Shown in pieces: positions 39,825-49,124 of a stretch of 64,000 nt of DNA. The notes beneath the pieces are model-generated. The model was not told the origin of the DNA, did not search any database, and saw only the letters and a program-made list of their open reading frames with translations. The translations under genes and the position numbers were made by a program. Each line of letters begins with the position of its first letter. Positions within the stretch are counted from its first letter, which is position 1. The DNA lies in contig JACCEO010000005.1 in NCBI GenBank assembly GCA_013416485.1, positions 163,697 through 227,696 of the forward strand, read 5' to 3'. Source of the stretch: Alcaligenaceae bacterium (GTDB taxonomy: Bacteria; Pseudomonadota; Gammaproteobacteria; Burkholderiales; Burkholderiaceae_B).

Positions 39825-41099
39825 TTGCAAATTCAAGACGTGAAGCTTGCTATTGTTGGCTTAGGGTATGTGGGGCTGCCGCTGGCAGTTGAGTTCGGCA
39901 AGAAGCGGTCGGTGCTAGGATTTGACATCAATGCTGACCGAATTTCTGAATTGAAAAACGGCATAGACCGTACCTTGGAAGTCGATGACCATGAGTTAGC
40001 GCAGGCGACAGGCTTGCGTTACACCCATCAGGCCAATGAACTGGCCGAGGCCAATGTGTACGTGGTGACTGTGCCTACGCCTATTGATGAATACAAACAG
40101 CCCGATCTGACTCCTTTGGTGCGCGCTAGTGAAACCATAGGCAAGGTGCTGAAACGTGGGGATATCGTAATCTATGAATCCACGGTGTATCCGGGTGCGA
40201 CAGAAGAAGTTTGTGTGCCGGTCCTAGAGCGTATTTCTGGCCTGAACTTTAATCAGGATTTCTATGCGGGCTATAGCCCCGAGCGCATTAACCCAGGCGA
40301 TAAAACGCATAGGGTGGCTAACATTAAAAAGGTCACCTCGGGGTCTACACCTGAAATTGCCCAGTTGGTCGATAGTTTGTATGCTGAAATTATCGTTGCC
40401 GGTACGCATATGGCATCATCCATACGCGTGGCTGAAGCCGCTAAAGTCATAGAAAACACCCAGCGTGATGTCAACATTGCACTTATCAATGAATTGGCGC
40501 TTATTTTTAATAAAATGGGTATAGACACCCAGGCCGTGCTTGAAGCGGCTGGCACCAAATGGAATTTCTTACCCTTTAGGCCAGGCTTAGTGGGTGGGCA
40601 TTGCATAGGCGTAGACCCGTATTACCTGACCCATAAAGCTCAGTCCTTGGGTTACCACCCGGAAATCATATTGGCAGGGCGCCGCTTGAATGATTCTATG
40701 GGCGGTTATGTGGTGTCTCAATTGATCAAGGCCATGACCAAGCAGCGTATACAGGTGCAGGGTTCCAAGGTCCTGTTAATGGGTCTGGCCTTTAAAGAGA
40801 ACTGCCCCGACTTGCGCAACACCCGTATTGTGGACATTGTCAGAGAGTTAGCTGAATATAGTATTGAGGTCGATGTCTATGACCCGTGGGTAGACCCAGA
40901 ATCAGCTGCGCATGAATATGGAATACAGCCTATAACCCAGCCTGTGCAGGGTAGCTACGACGCCATTATTGTTGCTGTAGCACACCAGGAATTCGTTGAA
41001 ATGGGCGCGGCAGGCATACGTAGTCTGGGCAAGCCAGAGCACGTCTTGTATGACCTGAAATACGTCTTGCAGCAGCACGAGTCTGACTTAAGGCTATAA
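39825..41099 (+). CDS. tviB: UDP-N-acetylhexosamine 6-dehydrogenase (TviB/WbpO type)
   Basis: Oxidises C6 of UDP-GlcNAc or UDP-GalNAc to the uronic acid. The NAD-binding motif [19 protein letters not shown] is at the N-terminus, the catalytic-cysteine block [20 protein letters not shown] in the middle, and [16 protein letters not shown] in the C-terminal domain. The start is a TTG with GGAG 7 bases upstream. Length 424 matches TviB/WbpO. Together with the next gene it suggests that the polymer contains GalNAcA or a related acid; exact specificity is inferred. Confidence 0.9.
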   Translation: MQIQDVKLAIVGLGYVGLPLAVEFGKKRSVLGFDINADRISELKNGIDRTLEVDDHELAQATGLRYTHQANELAEANVYVVTVPTPIDEYKQPDLTPLVRASETIGKVLKRGDIVIYESTVYPGATEEVCVPVLERISGLNFNQDFYAGYSPERINPGDKTHRVANIKKVTSGSTPEIAQLVDSLYAEIIVAGTHMASSIRVAEAAKVIENTQRDVNIALINELALIFNKMGIDTQAVLEAAGTKWNFLPFRPGLVGGHCIGVDPYYLTHKAQSLGYHPEIILAGRRLNDSMGGYVVSQLIKAMTKQRIQVQGSKVLLMGLAFKENCPDLRNTRIVDIVRELAEYSIEVDVYDPWVDPESAAHEYGIQPITQPVQGSYDAIIVAVAHQEFVEMGAAGIRSLGKPEHVLYDLKYVLQQHESDLRL

Positions 41100-41115
41100 C
41101 ATCTAAAGGTATATC

Positions 41116-42141
41116 ATGAGCTCACGTTACCAAAAGGTTGTCACCACCTTACGGACCGCACCCAAAGTATGGCTGGTCACCGGCTGCGCTGGTTTTATAG
41201 GTTCCAACTTGCTGGAAGCCTTACTGCAAATGGACCAAACCGTGATTGGGCTGGATAACTACTCTACAGGCCATAGCTATAACCTGGAAGAAGTCCAGCG
41301 GGCCGTCACCCCCGATCAATGGGCACGCTTTACCTTCCACGAAGGCGATATTCGTAATCTGGATACCTGCCATCAGGTGCTCGAAGGTGTAGATCATGTA
41401 CTGCACCAGGCAGCCTTAGGTTCCGTACCGCGTTCCTTACAGGACCCCATCACCAGCAATGCGGTCAATGTGGGTGGATTCTTGAATATGTTGGTCGCAG
41501 CACGTGATGCCAAAGTGCATTCGTTTGTGTATGCCGCATCCAGTTCTACCTATGGCGACCTTGAAGAACTACCTAAATTTGAAGATCGTATTGGTCGGCC
41601 TTTATCACCTTATGCCGTCACTAAATACGTGAACGAGCTCTACGCCGATGTATTCAGCAGGGCGTATGGTTTTGGTAGTGTGGGGCTACGCTATTTCAAC
41701 GTATTTGGTAAGCGCCAGGATCCTGAAGGCGCTTATGCCGCGGTGATACCCAAATGGATAGCCGCCATGATACGGGGTGAAGATGTCATTATTAATGGTG
41801 ATGGTGAAACCAGCCGCGACTTTTGTTTTATCGATAATGTTGTGCAGGCGAATATTTTAGCGTCACTGGCTCAGCCTGAAGGGGTCAACCAGGTCTATAA
41901 CGTGGCGTATAACGCCCGTACCAGCCTGAATGAACTGTTCGATTACTTGGCGAAATCCTTAGCCAATAACGGCATAGTCTACGACAAGCGTCCCGTGCAT
42001 GGTGAATTCCGGGAAGGCGATGTCAGGCATTCCCAGGCCGATATCAGCAAGGCTGCAAAACTGCTGGGTTATGAACCCTTGCACGATATTGTTCGGGGGA
42101 TTGAAGTGTCTATGCCGTGGTACACGCAGTTTTTACGTTGA
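41116..42141 (+). CDS. tviC: UDP-GlcNAc/GlcNAcA 4-epimerase (TviC/WbpP type)
   Basis: Extended short-chain dehydrogenase/epimerase. The motif [20 protein letters not shown] binds NAD; the catalytic SSSTYG and YxxxK ([13 protein letters not shown]) are present. Length 341 fits WbpP/TviC rather than GalE. It lies 16 bases after the dehydrogenase gene with AAAGG as ribosome site. The pair would convert UDP-GlcNAc to UDP-GalNAcA. Confidence 0.9.
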   Translation: MSSRYQKVVTTLRTAPKVWLVTGCAGFIGSNLLEALLQMDQTVIGLDNYSTGHSYNLEEVQRAVTPDQWARFTFHEGDIRNLDTCHQVLEGVDHVLHQAALGSVPRSLQDPITSNAVNVGGFLNMLVAARDAKVHSFVYAASSSTYGDLEELPKFEDRIGRPLSPYAVTKYVNELYADVFSRAYGFGSVGLRYFNVFGKRQDPEGAYAAVIPKWIAAMIRGEDVIINGDGETSRDFCFIDNVVQANILASLAQPEGVNQVYNVAYNARTSLNELFDYLAKSLANNGIVYDKRPVHGEFREGDVRHSQADISKAAKLLGYEPLHDIVRGIEVSMPWYTQFLR

Positions 42142-42142
42142 T

Positions 42143-43492
42143 TTGAAAACTCTGAAACAGCGGTTCAACCACCTGCACCCAGATCATCGCCGCATTGCGG
42201 TTGGGGCTATGCGGGTGGCTTTCTTTTTGCTGTTGGGCAAAGGTGTAGGCGCGTTCAAAGAAATGGCGGTGGCTTACCGCTATGGCGTTAGCGATGCTGT
42301 GGATGCCTATCAGTTCACTATGGTCATGGCGAACTGGCTACCATTGACTATCGTGGGTGTGTTATCGGTGGTATTGATACCGGTGCTGGTTCGTACTCGC
42401 TCACAGGATAAAGTCAGGCGTGCGCGGTTTCTGGGTGAGCTTCAGGCCTGGGTGATTGCAATAGGGGTAATACTTGCTGTCGCCTTGTATGTGGCGTGGC
42501 CCTGGGTGTTGACCTGGGCAGGTGGAGGCCTATCGCACCAGGCGCACCTTATGAGCTCGGAGCTGATGTTTGCCTTTGCTCCGGCGGCGTTGTTGACCTT
42601 AATGACAGGTGTTAGTGCGGCACGCTTGCGGGCACATGAACGGCATATTAATACCTTGCTAGATAGTGTGCCTGCAGTCGTTATTTTGACCTGGGTATTG
42701 TTGGCTGGCTCTGTAAACAATATAGGCCCCTTGTTGTGGGGGACGTTGGTGGGCTATTTGCTGCAGTCCATCTGGTTGTTGAAATTGGCCGCTAGGGCAG
42801 ATGGCATGTGGGGACGGCCTTGCTTTAGTTTTACATCCGAAAAATGGCCTGATTTGTTGAAGGCCGCAGGTGTGATGCTGATCGGGCAGGTTGCCATGAG
42901 CTTTGTTGGTCCTATTGACCAATACACGGCAGCCAACTTGGGGGCAAATGCCAATGCAACCTTGGGCTATGCCAGCCGCTTACTGTCTTTGTTGTTAGGG
43001 GTAGGTGCGGCTTCGGTAGGGCGGGCGGCATTGCCAGTATTGGCCGACATCCAAAGTCGTGGTGATGTCGCACATGCGCGTACTACGGCCTTGAAATGGT
43101 CGGTATTAATGCTGTTGGCAGGGGCGGTGGTTACAGCGATAGGCTGGTTGTTGGCTGCTTGGGGTGTGGGTTTGCTGTTCGAGCGAGGACAGTTCACGGC
43201 TCAAAATACCGCCACGGTAGCCCATGTGCTGCGTTGGGGATTATTGCAACTGCCATTTTATTTTGGCGTATTGATACTGGTGCAATTGCTAGCCAGTCAA
43301 AATCGTTATCGCATCATGGCCGTTATTGCGATTGCTAATTTTGCTGTTAAGGCCGCAATGAATCTGGTGCTGGCTCCTGTGATGGGGCCAGCAGGAATTA
43401 TGTTGGCGACTAGCGCTATGTATGCGTCGTCCTATGTGTGCTACGTCATAGTGGCGCTACGTCCAGTGGCTAAACCATTGGATACTGTTTAG
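42143..43492 (+). CDS. MurJ/MVF-family lipid flippase
   Basis: Polytopic membrane protein (about 13 hydrophobic segments, roughly 449 residues) of the MurJ/MviN group in the MOP superfamily. ALGKGVGAFKEMAVAYRYG-like start (LLGKGVGAFKEMAVAYRYG) and FERGQFTAQNT block are typical. In a polysaccharide locus it probably flips lipid-linked repeat units (Wzx role) rather than being the housekeeping MurJ. The start is uncertain: a TTG two bases after the tviC stop is the first codon after the overlap; the ATG at about 42209 is an alternative. The open frame extends back into tviC but that part is non-homologous. Confidence 0.83.
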   Translation: MKTLKQRFNHLHPDHRRIAVGAMRVAFFLLLGKGVGAFKEMAVAYRYGVSDAVDAYQFTMVMANWLPLTIVGVLSVVLIPVLVRTRSQDKVRRARFLGELQAWVIAIGVILAVALYVAWPWVLTWAGGGLSHQAHLMSSELMFAFAPAALLTLMTGVSAARLRAHERHINTLLDSVPAVVILTWVLLAGSVNNIGPLLWGTLVGYLLQSIWLLKLAARADGMWGRPCFSFTSEKWPDLLKAAGVMLIGQVAMSFVGPIDQYTAANLGANANATLGYASRLLSLLLGVGAASVGRAALPVLADIQSRGDVAHARTTALKWSVLMLLAGAVVTAIGWLLAAWGVGLLFERGQFTAQNTATVAHVLRWGLLQLPFYFGVLILVQLLASQNRYRIMAVIAIANFAVKAAMNLVLAPVMGPAGIMLATSAMYASSYVCYVIVALRPVAKPLDTV

Positions 43493-43514
43493 CATTTGAA
43501 ACACAGGTATTGCA

Positions 43515-44642
43515 TTGAATTACACAGGTTTTCAACCCCATTTGATGATAGTTATTCATTCGCTTAAAGGCGGTGGGGCCGAGCGAGTAACGGTAGATAT
43601 CAGTGCGTATTGGGTGCAGCGTGGCTATCGGGTCACTGTGGTTACTCAGGCCGATGCCAATACTGATAAATACACTTTACATCCTAAAGTGCAGCGTTAT
43701 GCCTTGGGGTTGGCCGGTGACAGCAAACAGGTGATTGCGGGCGTCTGGGCCAATTTACGACGGGTATGGGCGTTACGTCGTCTTATCAAGCGTGAACGGC
43801 CTACCATCGTGCTGGGCATGATGACCACCTCGTCCATATTGGCCATTATGGCCGCGCGTGGGCAGCCGTGTCGGGTCATTGCGACCGAGCACACCCACCC
43901 ACCGGCGCAAAAATTGTCTGCTATGTGGTTGCGTTTACGGCGTTGGGCCTATCCTCAGGCGATGGCCGTGGTGGCCTTAACATCGGGTACCGCGTCTTGG
44001 TTGGAAAACAATGTGCCTGGTTCGCGCCTGACGGTGATCCCCAATGCGGTGCAGTGGCCGCTAGAATGGACGGAACCCGTTATTGAGCCGCCGGCACGTC
44101 AGGGACGTTATCGTTTACTGGCTGTGGGGCGCTTGCATCCCGTCAAGGGCTTCGATATTTTGATACAGGCGTTTACCTCGATAGCGCGTCATTTTCCGAA
44201 CTGGGATCTGGTCATTCTGGGTGAAGGGGATCAGCGGGATACGCTGCAGCATCAAATTGATGATCATAATATGGGCGAGCGTATCAGCATGCCTGGTCGG
44301 GTAGGAAATATTGGCGAGTGGTATGTCCAATCGGACCTGTATGTACTTAGCTCAAGGGTAGAAGGTCTATCCAATACCTTGCTGGAATCTATGGCCAGTG
44401 GTTTGGCGCCTGTCGCATTCGATTGTGCTACCGGTCCACGTGAAGTGATACGCAACGGCATAGATGGCGTGTTGGTCAATCCACCAGAAGATTTTGAAGC
44501 CTTGGCGGCTCATTTGTCTGACATGATGGCGCATCCAGAACAGCGTATGGCCTATGCGCGCCGCTCTACTGATGTGCGCGATAGATTCTCGACAGCCAGA
44601 GTCATGGCGCTGTGGGGACATTTATTTGAAAATCGCTCATGA
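43515..44642 (+). CDS. GT4-family glycosyltransferase 1
   Basis: Retaining GT-B glycosyltransferase of family GT4, 375 residues. The N-terminal HSLKGGGAERVTVDIS motif and the C-terminal SSRVEGLSNTLLESMASG (E-x7-E donor-binding motif) are clear, with AVGRLHPVKGFDILI between. Start is a TTG. Resembles PglJ/PglH-type GalNAc transferases, but specificity cannot be read from the sequence. It overlaps the next gene by 4 bases (ATGA). Confidence 0.88.
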   Translation: MNYTGFQPHLMIVIHSLKGGGAERVTVDISAYWVQRGYRVTVVTQADANTDKYTLHPKVQRYALGLAGDSKQVIAGVWANLRRVWALRRLIKRERPTIVLGMMTTSSILAIMAARGQPCRVIATEHTHPPAQKLSAMWLRLRRWAYPQAMAVVALTSGTASWLENNVPGSRLTVIPNAVQWPLEWTEPVIEPPARQGRYRLLAVGRLHPVKGFDILIQAFTSIARHFPNWDLVILGEGDQRDTLQHQIDDHNMGERISMPGRVGNIGEWYVQSDLYVLSSRVEGLSNTLLESMASGLAPVAFDCATGPREVIRNGIDGVLVNPPEDFEALAAHLSDMMAHPEQRMAYARRSTDVRDRFSTARVMALWGHLFENRS

Positions 44643-45772
44643 AAATACTTTTTTTCGTTAGCTCATTGCATGCAGGTGGTGCCGAGCGCGTTGCTACTAC
44701 ACTGGCCAGTGCTTGGACACAGCGTGGCGATCAGGTGGTGCTAGCGCCAACCTATACGGGTAGAGGCAGTTGCTTTTATCCTTTGCACAAGGATGTGAAG
44801 CTTGTCTGGTTGGCTGACCGCATAGGTCCTTTAGGTCGAAAGTGGTTTGCACCTTTGGCAAAGTGGTTTGCCATGCGACGTTTACTGCGTGAAACCCAGC
44901 CTGACATTATTGTGTCTTTTTTGACTAATGTGAATGTTAGCGTACTGCTGGCAACGTATGGGATGCGCACGCCTGTGATCGTTTGTGAGCGTACGAACCC
45001 GGCATTTAGTACCAGTGTTGGTCATGTACTGAAGTTTTTGCGTCGCATGACCTACCCGCGAGCGAGTGTCGTGTGTATGCAAACCCAGGATAGCGTCGCT
45101 GCCTTCCGGAATATGGTTCCAGGCTTGCGCGATGTGGTGGTGATTCCCAACCCTTTGCCGCCTGAACTGTTGGCCATGCAGCTCGTGGCTGCCGTTGGTA
45201 ATCCTGGTAGGCATAGTTTGGTAGCGATGGGTCGTCTAGTACATGCCAAGCGCTTTGATTGGTTGATACATATTTGGGCAAAGCTTGCCGCTGAGTTTCC
45301 TGATTGGGATTTACATATCTGGGGTGAAGGACCTTTGCGCGAAGCATTGACCCAGCAGATTGCGCAGGCAGGTTTGCAGCAGCGCGTGTTTCTTCCCGGA
45401 CGCACGGATCAGCCCTGGACAGAGTTGGCACAAGCCGATGCGTTTGTCTTGAGCTCTAAGGTAGAAGGGTTTCCGAATGTATTGATGGAAGCGATGGCCT
45501 TGGGTTTGCCCTGTGCAACTGTGGATTGCCCTAGTGGCCCACGCGAGCTTAGTAATAATGGGCAGGAAGCCTTGCTGACTCCTGTTAATGATGCCGCCGC
45601 GTTGCAGCAATCATTAGCGCAACTGATGCAAGATGCGGTATTGCGTAACGTATTAGGACGGCATGCCGCGCAATCTGTGCGTAACCGTTATCAGTTGCCT
45701 ATGGTGTTGCAGCAATGGGATGCTGCTTTTGTACGTGCACAAGGCCATACCACTCAGGAAACCGTAACATGA
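44639..45772 (+). CDS. GT4-family glycosyltransferase 2
   Basis: 377-residue GT4 glycosyltransferase, similar in outline to its upstream neighbour (SSLHAGGAERVATTLAS; AMGRLVHAKRFDWLI; SSKVEGFPNVLMEAMALG with E-x7-E; DCPSGPRE). The two are probably paralogues from an old duplication. Start ATG overlaps the previous stop; its own stop overlaps the next start in an ATGA. Acceptor and donor unknown. Confidence 0.88.
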   Translation: MKILFFVSSLHAGGAERVATTLASAWTQRGDQVVLAPTYTGRGSCFYPLHKDVKLVWLADRIGPLGRKWFAPLAKWFAMRRLLRETQPDIIVSFLTNVNVSVLLATYGMRTPVIVCERTNPAFSTSVGHVLKFLRRMTYPRASVVCMQTQDSVAAFRNMVPGLRDVVVIPNPLPPELLAMQLVAAVGNPGRHSLVAMGRLVHAKRFDWLIHIWAKLAAEFPDWDLHIWGEGPLREALTQQIAQAGLQQRVFLPGRTDQPWTELAQADAFVLSSKVEGFPNVLMEAMALGLPCATVDCPSGPRELSNNGQEALLTPVNDAAALQQSLAQLMQDAVLRNVLGRHAAQSVRNRYQLPMVLQQWDAAFVRAQGHTTQETVT

Positions 45773-48186
45773 ATCGCGATGACTCCCTGTATAACAAGCG
45801 CCTGGATGTAGTGCATATTATTTCTGGCCTGGGGCACGGTGGGGCTGAAACGGTTCTGCATCGTTTGGTGACAGCACAGTCACAAAGCGATAGGCATTGT
45901 GTGATCTCTATGGGTGATTTAGGGGTGTTTGGCCCTAAATTGCTAACGGCAGGTATTGCTGTCTATCACCTGGATATGCAGGGTGTGAAAGGAATCACCA
46001 CTGGTGTGTGGCGTTTGTACCACTTGCTGCGTGAACTACGTCCTGATGTGGTGCAAACATGGATGTATCACGCCGATTTCATCGGTGGTGTTGTGGCTCG
46101 TTTGGCAGGGATTAAGGCCGTAGCATGGGGCATACGCAATTCTGGTGCGGATCTGCAAAAAAGTAGCCGTGTCTCTAGGGCTTTGGCCTGGGTTTGTGCC
46201 CGTTTGTCTGCCGTAGTGCCTGGGGTCGTAGTCGCGTGCGCCGATAATGCCGCTGAACGTCATATTGGGTGGGGGTATCGCGCAGATAAAACCTTGGTGA
46301 TTCCCAATGGGTATGACCTAAGCCAGTGGCAACCCGATGGGCAGGCTAGGATGGCGTTGCGTCAGGAATTAGGATTGGCTGATGACACCCCTTTGATAGG
46401 GAGTGTTGCTCGGTGGAATCCACTGAAAGATCACAGTAATTTACTAGAGGCTTTGGCGTACAGCGTCAAAGTCCGTCCTGATCTGCGCTGTGTTCTTATC
46501 GGCGAGGGCTTGGACAAGGACAATGCCGACCTGGCAGCACTTTTACAGCGATATGGGCTAGAAAATAGTGTGGTGTTGCTGGGGCGACGTACCGATGTGC
46601 CGCAGTGGATGAATGCCTTGGATATCCATGTTCTGTCTAGCCGTGCCGAAGGTTTTCCCAATGTGGTGGCTGAAGCTATGGCAAGCGGAACCTTGTGCGT
46701 AGTCACGGACGTGGGGGACGCTGCTCGTATTGTGGGCGAAACCGCCTGGGTGGCACCACCGCGTAATGCAGGGGCCTTGTCCCAGGCTTTGGATACTGCT
46801 TTAAGCACTTTAGGAACGCCAGAGGCGGATGATCGCCGGCAGCGTGCTCGTGAGCGTGTCGCCAGTTTGTTTGGTGTAGATACTATGGTGCAGTCTTACC
46901 ATGTGGTATGGGCAAGGTTAGCTGCGGATTACCCCACACCACGGCGAGGAAGTAGCCCTGCACAGGGTGATAGCCCTTACCGTAATACAGCGGCCTGGAC
47001 AGTCCTTGGTGATGCGAATGACGCGTCTGCTGCTGCAGCACCTAGACCACGATTATTGTTTGTGGTGAATAACCCTGCATTTTTCTTATCGCACCGCTTA
47101 CCCCTGGCATGTAAGGCACGCGACAATGGTTTTGATGTACATGTTGCCACCATGGATGGGCCTTCTGTGCCAGTGATCGTAGCGCATGGCCTAAGGCATC
47201 ACGTGATCACTATGACGCGCAGCGGGAAAAACCCGTTTATGGAGATGCAAAGTATCTATTCATTGTGGCGTTTATTTCGCCAGTTGCGCCCTGATCTGAT
47301 CCACGCAGTAACCATTAAACCCGTTTTGTATGGAGGTATCGCTGCTCGTTTAGCGGGTGTGCCTGCGTATATTGCTGCGGTATCGGGGCTGGGTTATATC
47401 TTTACACGCCCAGTGCACAAAATGGATTTTATGCGTTGGGCCGCCACATTCTTGTATCGCTTGGCTTTAGGGCATCAAAATAGTCGCGTTATTTTTCAAA
47501 ACCAGAATGATCGCGATGTCTTGCAACAAGCCGGGGTATTACGCCCAGGGCAAGCAGTATTGATACGTGGGTCAGGGGTCGCATTGGATGAGTTCCATTA
47601 TGTACCTGAACCAGCAGGTCCGCCCGTGGCAATTATGGTATCCCGTTTATTGGTGGATAAAGGGGTAATGGAGTTTGTCGAGGCCGCCAGGCTTAGTCAA
47701 AACCACCCTAGCGGTTTGCGCTGGATATTGGTGGGCAGCCCAGATCGTGGCAACCCTGCCAGCGTGACGGATGGCGAGCTCTTGAACTGGCAACGGGATG
47801 GGGTAGTTGAATACCTGGGCGAGCGTACTGACATTGCTGCGTTATACCAGCAGTCGCATATTGCGGTGTTGCCATCGTATCGCGAAGGTTTACCTAAGTC
47901 TTTGGTCGAGGCGGCAGCGTGTGGACGGGCCGTAGTGACTACAGATGTACCCGGTTGTCGGGATGCAATACAAGCAGGCGTGACAGGTGTATTGGTGCCG
48001 CCGCGCAACGCTCGTGCGTTGGCAGCAGCTGTTATTGCTTTGGCTGAAGACGATGCCTTACGTCAGCAAATGGGTGCGGCCGGCAGGGTACTAGCTGAAG
48101 CAGAGTTCGATGTCCAGCAGGTAGCGGACAGGCATGTGGCGCTGTATCGGAGCCTATGCGGGGGTAGGGCGAAAGCTGCTGATTAG
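45769..48186 (+). CDS. Double-domain GT4 glycosyltransferase (two fused enzymes)
   Basis: An 805-residue protein with two complete GT4 units. Domain 1 (residues 1 to about 385) has ISGLGHGGAETVLHRLV and the donor motif SSRAEGFPNVVAEAMASG. A linker of about 40 residues rich in Ala/Ser/Pro follows. Domain 2 (about 428-805) has FVVNNPAFFLSHRLPLACKA, the AVSGLGYIFT motif common in PglA/WbpT-like transferases and PSYREGLPKSLVEAAACG. The frame is continuous with no sign of a sequencing join. I use the ATG at 45769 overlapping the previous stop (ATGA); an upstream in-frame ATG at 45715 lies inside the neighbour. Last gene of the cluster. Confidence 0.86.
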   Translation: MNRDDSLYNKRLDVVHIISGLGHGGAETVLHRLVTAQSQSDRHCVISMGDLGVFGPKLLTAGIAVYHLDMQGVKGITTGVWRLYHLLRELRPDVVQTWMYHADFIGGVVARLAGIKAVAWGIRNSGADLQKSSRVSRALAWVCARLSAVVPGVVVACADNAAERHIGWGYRADKTLVIPNGYDLSQWQPDGQARMALRQELGLADDTPLIGSVARWNPLKDHSNLLEALAYSVKVRPDLRCVLIGEGLDKDNADLAALLQRYGLENSVVLLGRRTDVPQWMNALDIHVLSSRAEGFPNVVAEAMASGTLCVVTDVGDAARIVGETAWVAPPRNAGALSQALDTALSTLGTPEADDRRQRARERVASLFGVDTMVQSYHVVWARLAADYPTPRRGSSPAQGDSPYRNTAAWTVLGDANDASAAAAPRPRLLFVVNNPAFFLSHRLPLACKARDNGFDVHVATMDGPSVPVIVAHGLRHHVITMTRSGKNPFMEMQSIYSLWRLFRQLRPDLIHAVTIKPVLYGGIAARLAGVPAYIAAVSGLGYIFTRPVHKMDFMRWAATFLYRLALGHQNSRVIFQNQNDRDVLQQAGVLRPGQAVLIRGSGVALDEFHYVPEPAGPPVAIMVSRLLVDKGVMEFVEAARLSQNHPSGLRWILVGSPDRGNPASVTDGELLNWQRDGVVEYLGERTDIAALYQQSHIAVLPSYREGLPKSLVEAAACGRAVVTTDVPGCRDAIQAGVTGVLVPPRNARALAAAVIALAEDDALRQQMGAAGRVLAEAEFDVQQVADRHVALYRSLCGGRAKAAD

Positions 48187-48221
48187 AGGCTTTTCGTTGA
48201 TCTACTAGGCTGGCGAACGTT

Positions 48222-48268
48222 GCGCCTACGTCAGCACGCTTTGTAAAGCGGGCGTGCAGAGTAGGTGC
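48222..48268. repeat. Two-tier imperfect inverted repeat downstream of the polysaccharide operon
   Basis: GCGCCTAC (48222-48229) pairs with GTAGGTGC (48261-48268, one G-T pair), and inside it GCACGC (48234-48239) pairs with GCGTGC (48252-48257). It lies between the convergent glycosyltransferase and fabI genes. No T-run is seen, so it is probably an mRNA 3' end structure or weak terminator. Confidence 0.5.
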
Positions 48269-48313
48269 GACGGTCGATAGCCAATGTTACTGAAGATACC
48301 TAAGGGTATAGGC

Positions 48314-49096
48314 CTATTCCAAAATAGGAACAACTGCCGAGAACCCACCGTCAACGTGGGTGATTTCTCCGGTGATACCACCGGCTAAATCTGACAATAA
48401 GAAAGCGGCGGCGTTACCAACTTGCTCTATGGTGACGTTGCGGCGCATAGGCGCGTGGGTAGCCACGTATTTCAGGATGACTGAGAAGTCTTTGATGCCG
48501 CTGGCGGCCAGTGTTTTAACGGGGCCGGCCGATATGGCGTTGGCACGTATGCCTTCTGGGCCTAGGCACGATGCCAGGTATCGTACGCTAGCTTCCAGCG
48601 ATGCTTTTGCCAAACCCATAGTGTTGTAGTTAGGTAGGGCTTTTTCAGCGCCTAGGTAGGACAAGGTCAGCACAGAACCGTTGCGGCCTTGCAGCATGGG
48701 CCTGGCTGCTTTGACCAGTGCAGGGAAGCTGTAGGCGGAAATGTCGTGAGCAATGCGGAAAGCTTCGCGTGATATACCGTCCAGGAAGTCACCTGCAATG
48801 GATTCGCGAGTGGCGAAGCCAATAGAGTGCACCAGGCCATCCAGACCATCCCAATGCTCACCAAGTTCGGCAAATGTTTTGGCGATTTCATCGTCGTCGG
48901 CTACGTCACAGGGTATTACGATGTTGCTGCCAAAATCAGCAGCAAATTCCTCTACGCGTTCTTTGAAGCGGTCACCAACATAGGTAAATGCCAGTTCGGC
49001 GCCTTGCTGCCTGCATGCTTGGGCTATCCCATAAGCAATGGATCGGTTTGATATGACGCCTGTGATCAGAATGCGCTTACCGGTCAGGAATCCCAT
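48314..49096 (-). CDS. fabI: Enoyl-ACP reductase (NADH)
   Basis: Last reductive step of fatty-acid elongation. Short-chain dehydrogenase fold with [20 protein letters not shown] at the N-terminus, typical of FabI; the catalytic Tyr-x6-Lys appears in [20 protein letters not shown], and [11 protein letters not shown] is the substrate loop. 260 residues, normal. 28 bases after mltD in the same direction. Confidence 0.96.
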   Translation of the reverse strand: MGFLTGKRILITGVISNRSIAYGIAQACRQQGAELAFTYVGDRFKERVEEFAADFGSNIVIPCDVADDDEIAKTFAELGEHWDGLDGLVHSIGFATRESIAGDFLDGISREAFRIAHDISAYSFPALVKAARPMLQGRNGSVLTLSYLGAEKALPNYNTMGLAKASLEASVRYLASCLGPEGIRANAISAGPVKTLAASGIKDFSVILKYVATHAPMRRNVTIEQVGNAAAFLLSDLAGGITGEITHVDGGFSAVVPILE

Positions 49097-49124
49097 TTTT
49101 TTCTATCCCTTTATTGTTTAATAC

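Noticed and set aside
45715..45768. Longer N-terminus of the double glycosyltransferase
   Set aside because: The extra 18 residues lie inside the preceding gene; the ATGA overlap at 45769 matches the other junctions of the operon.
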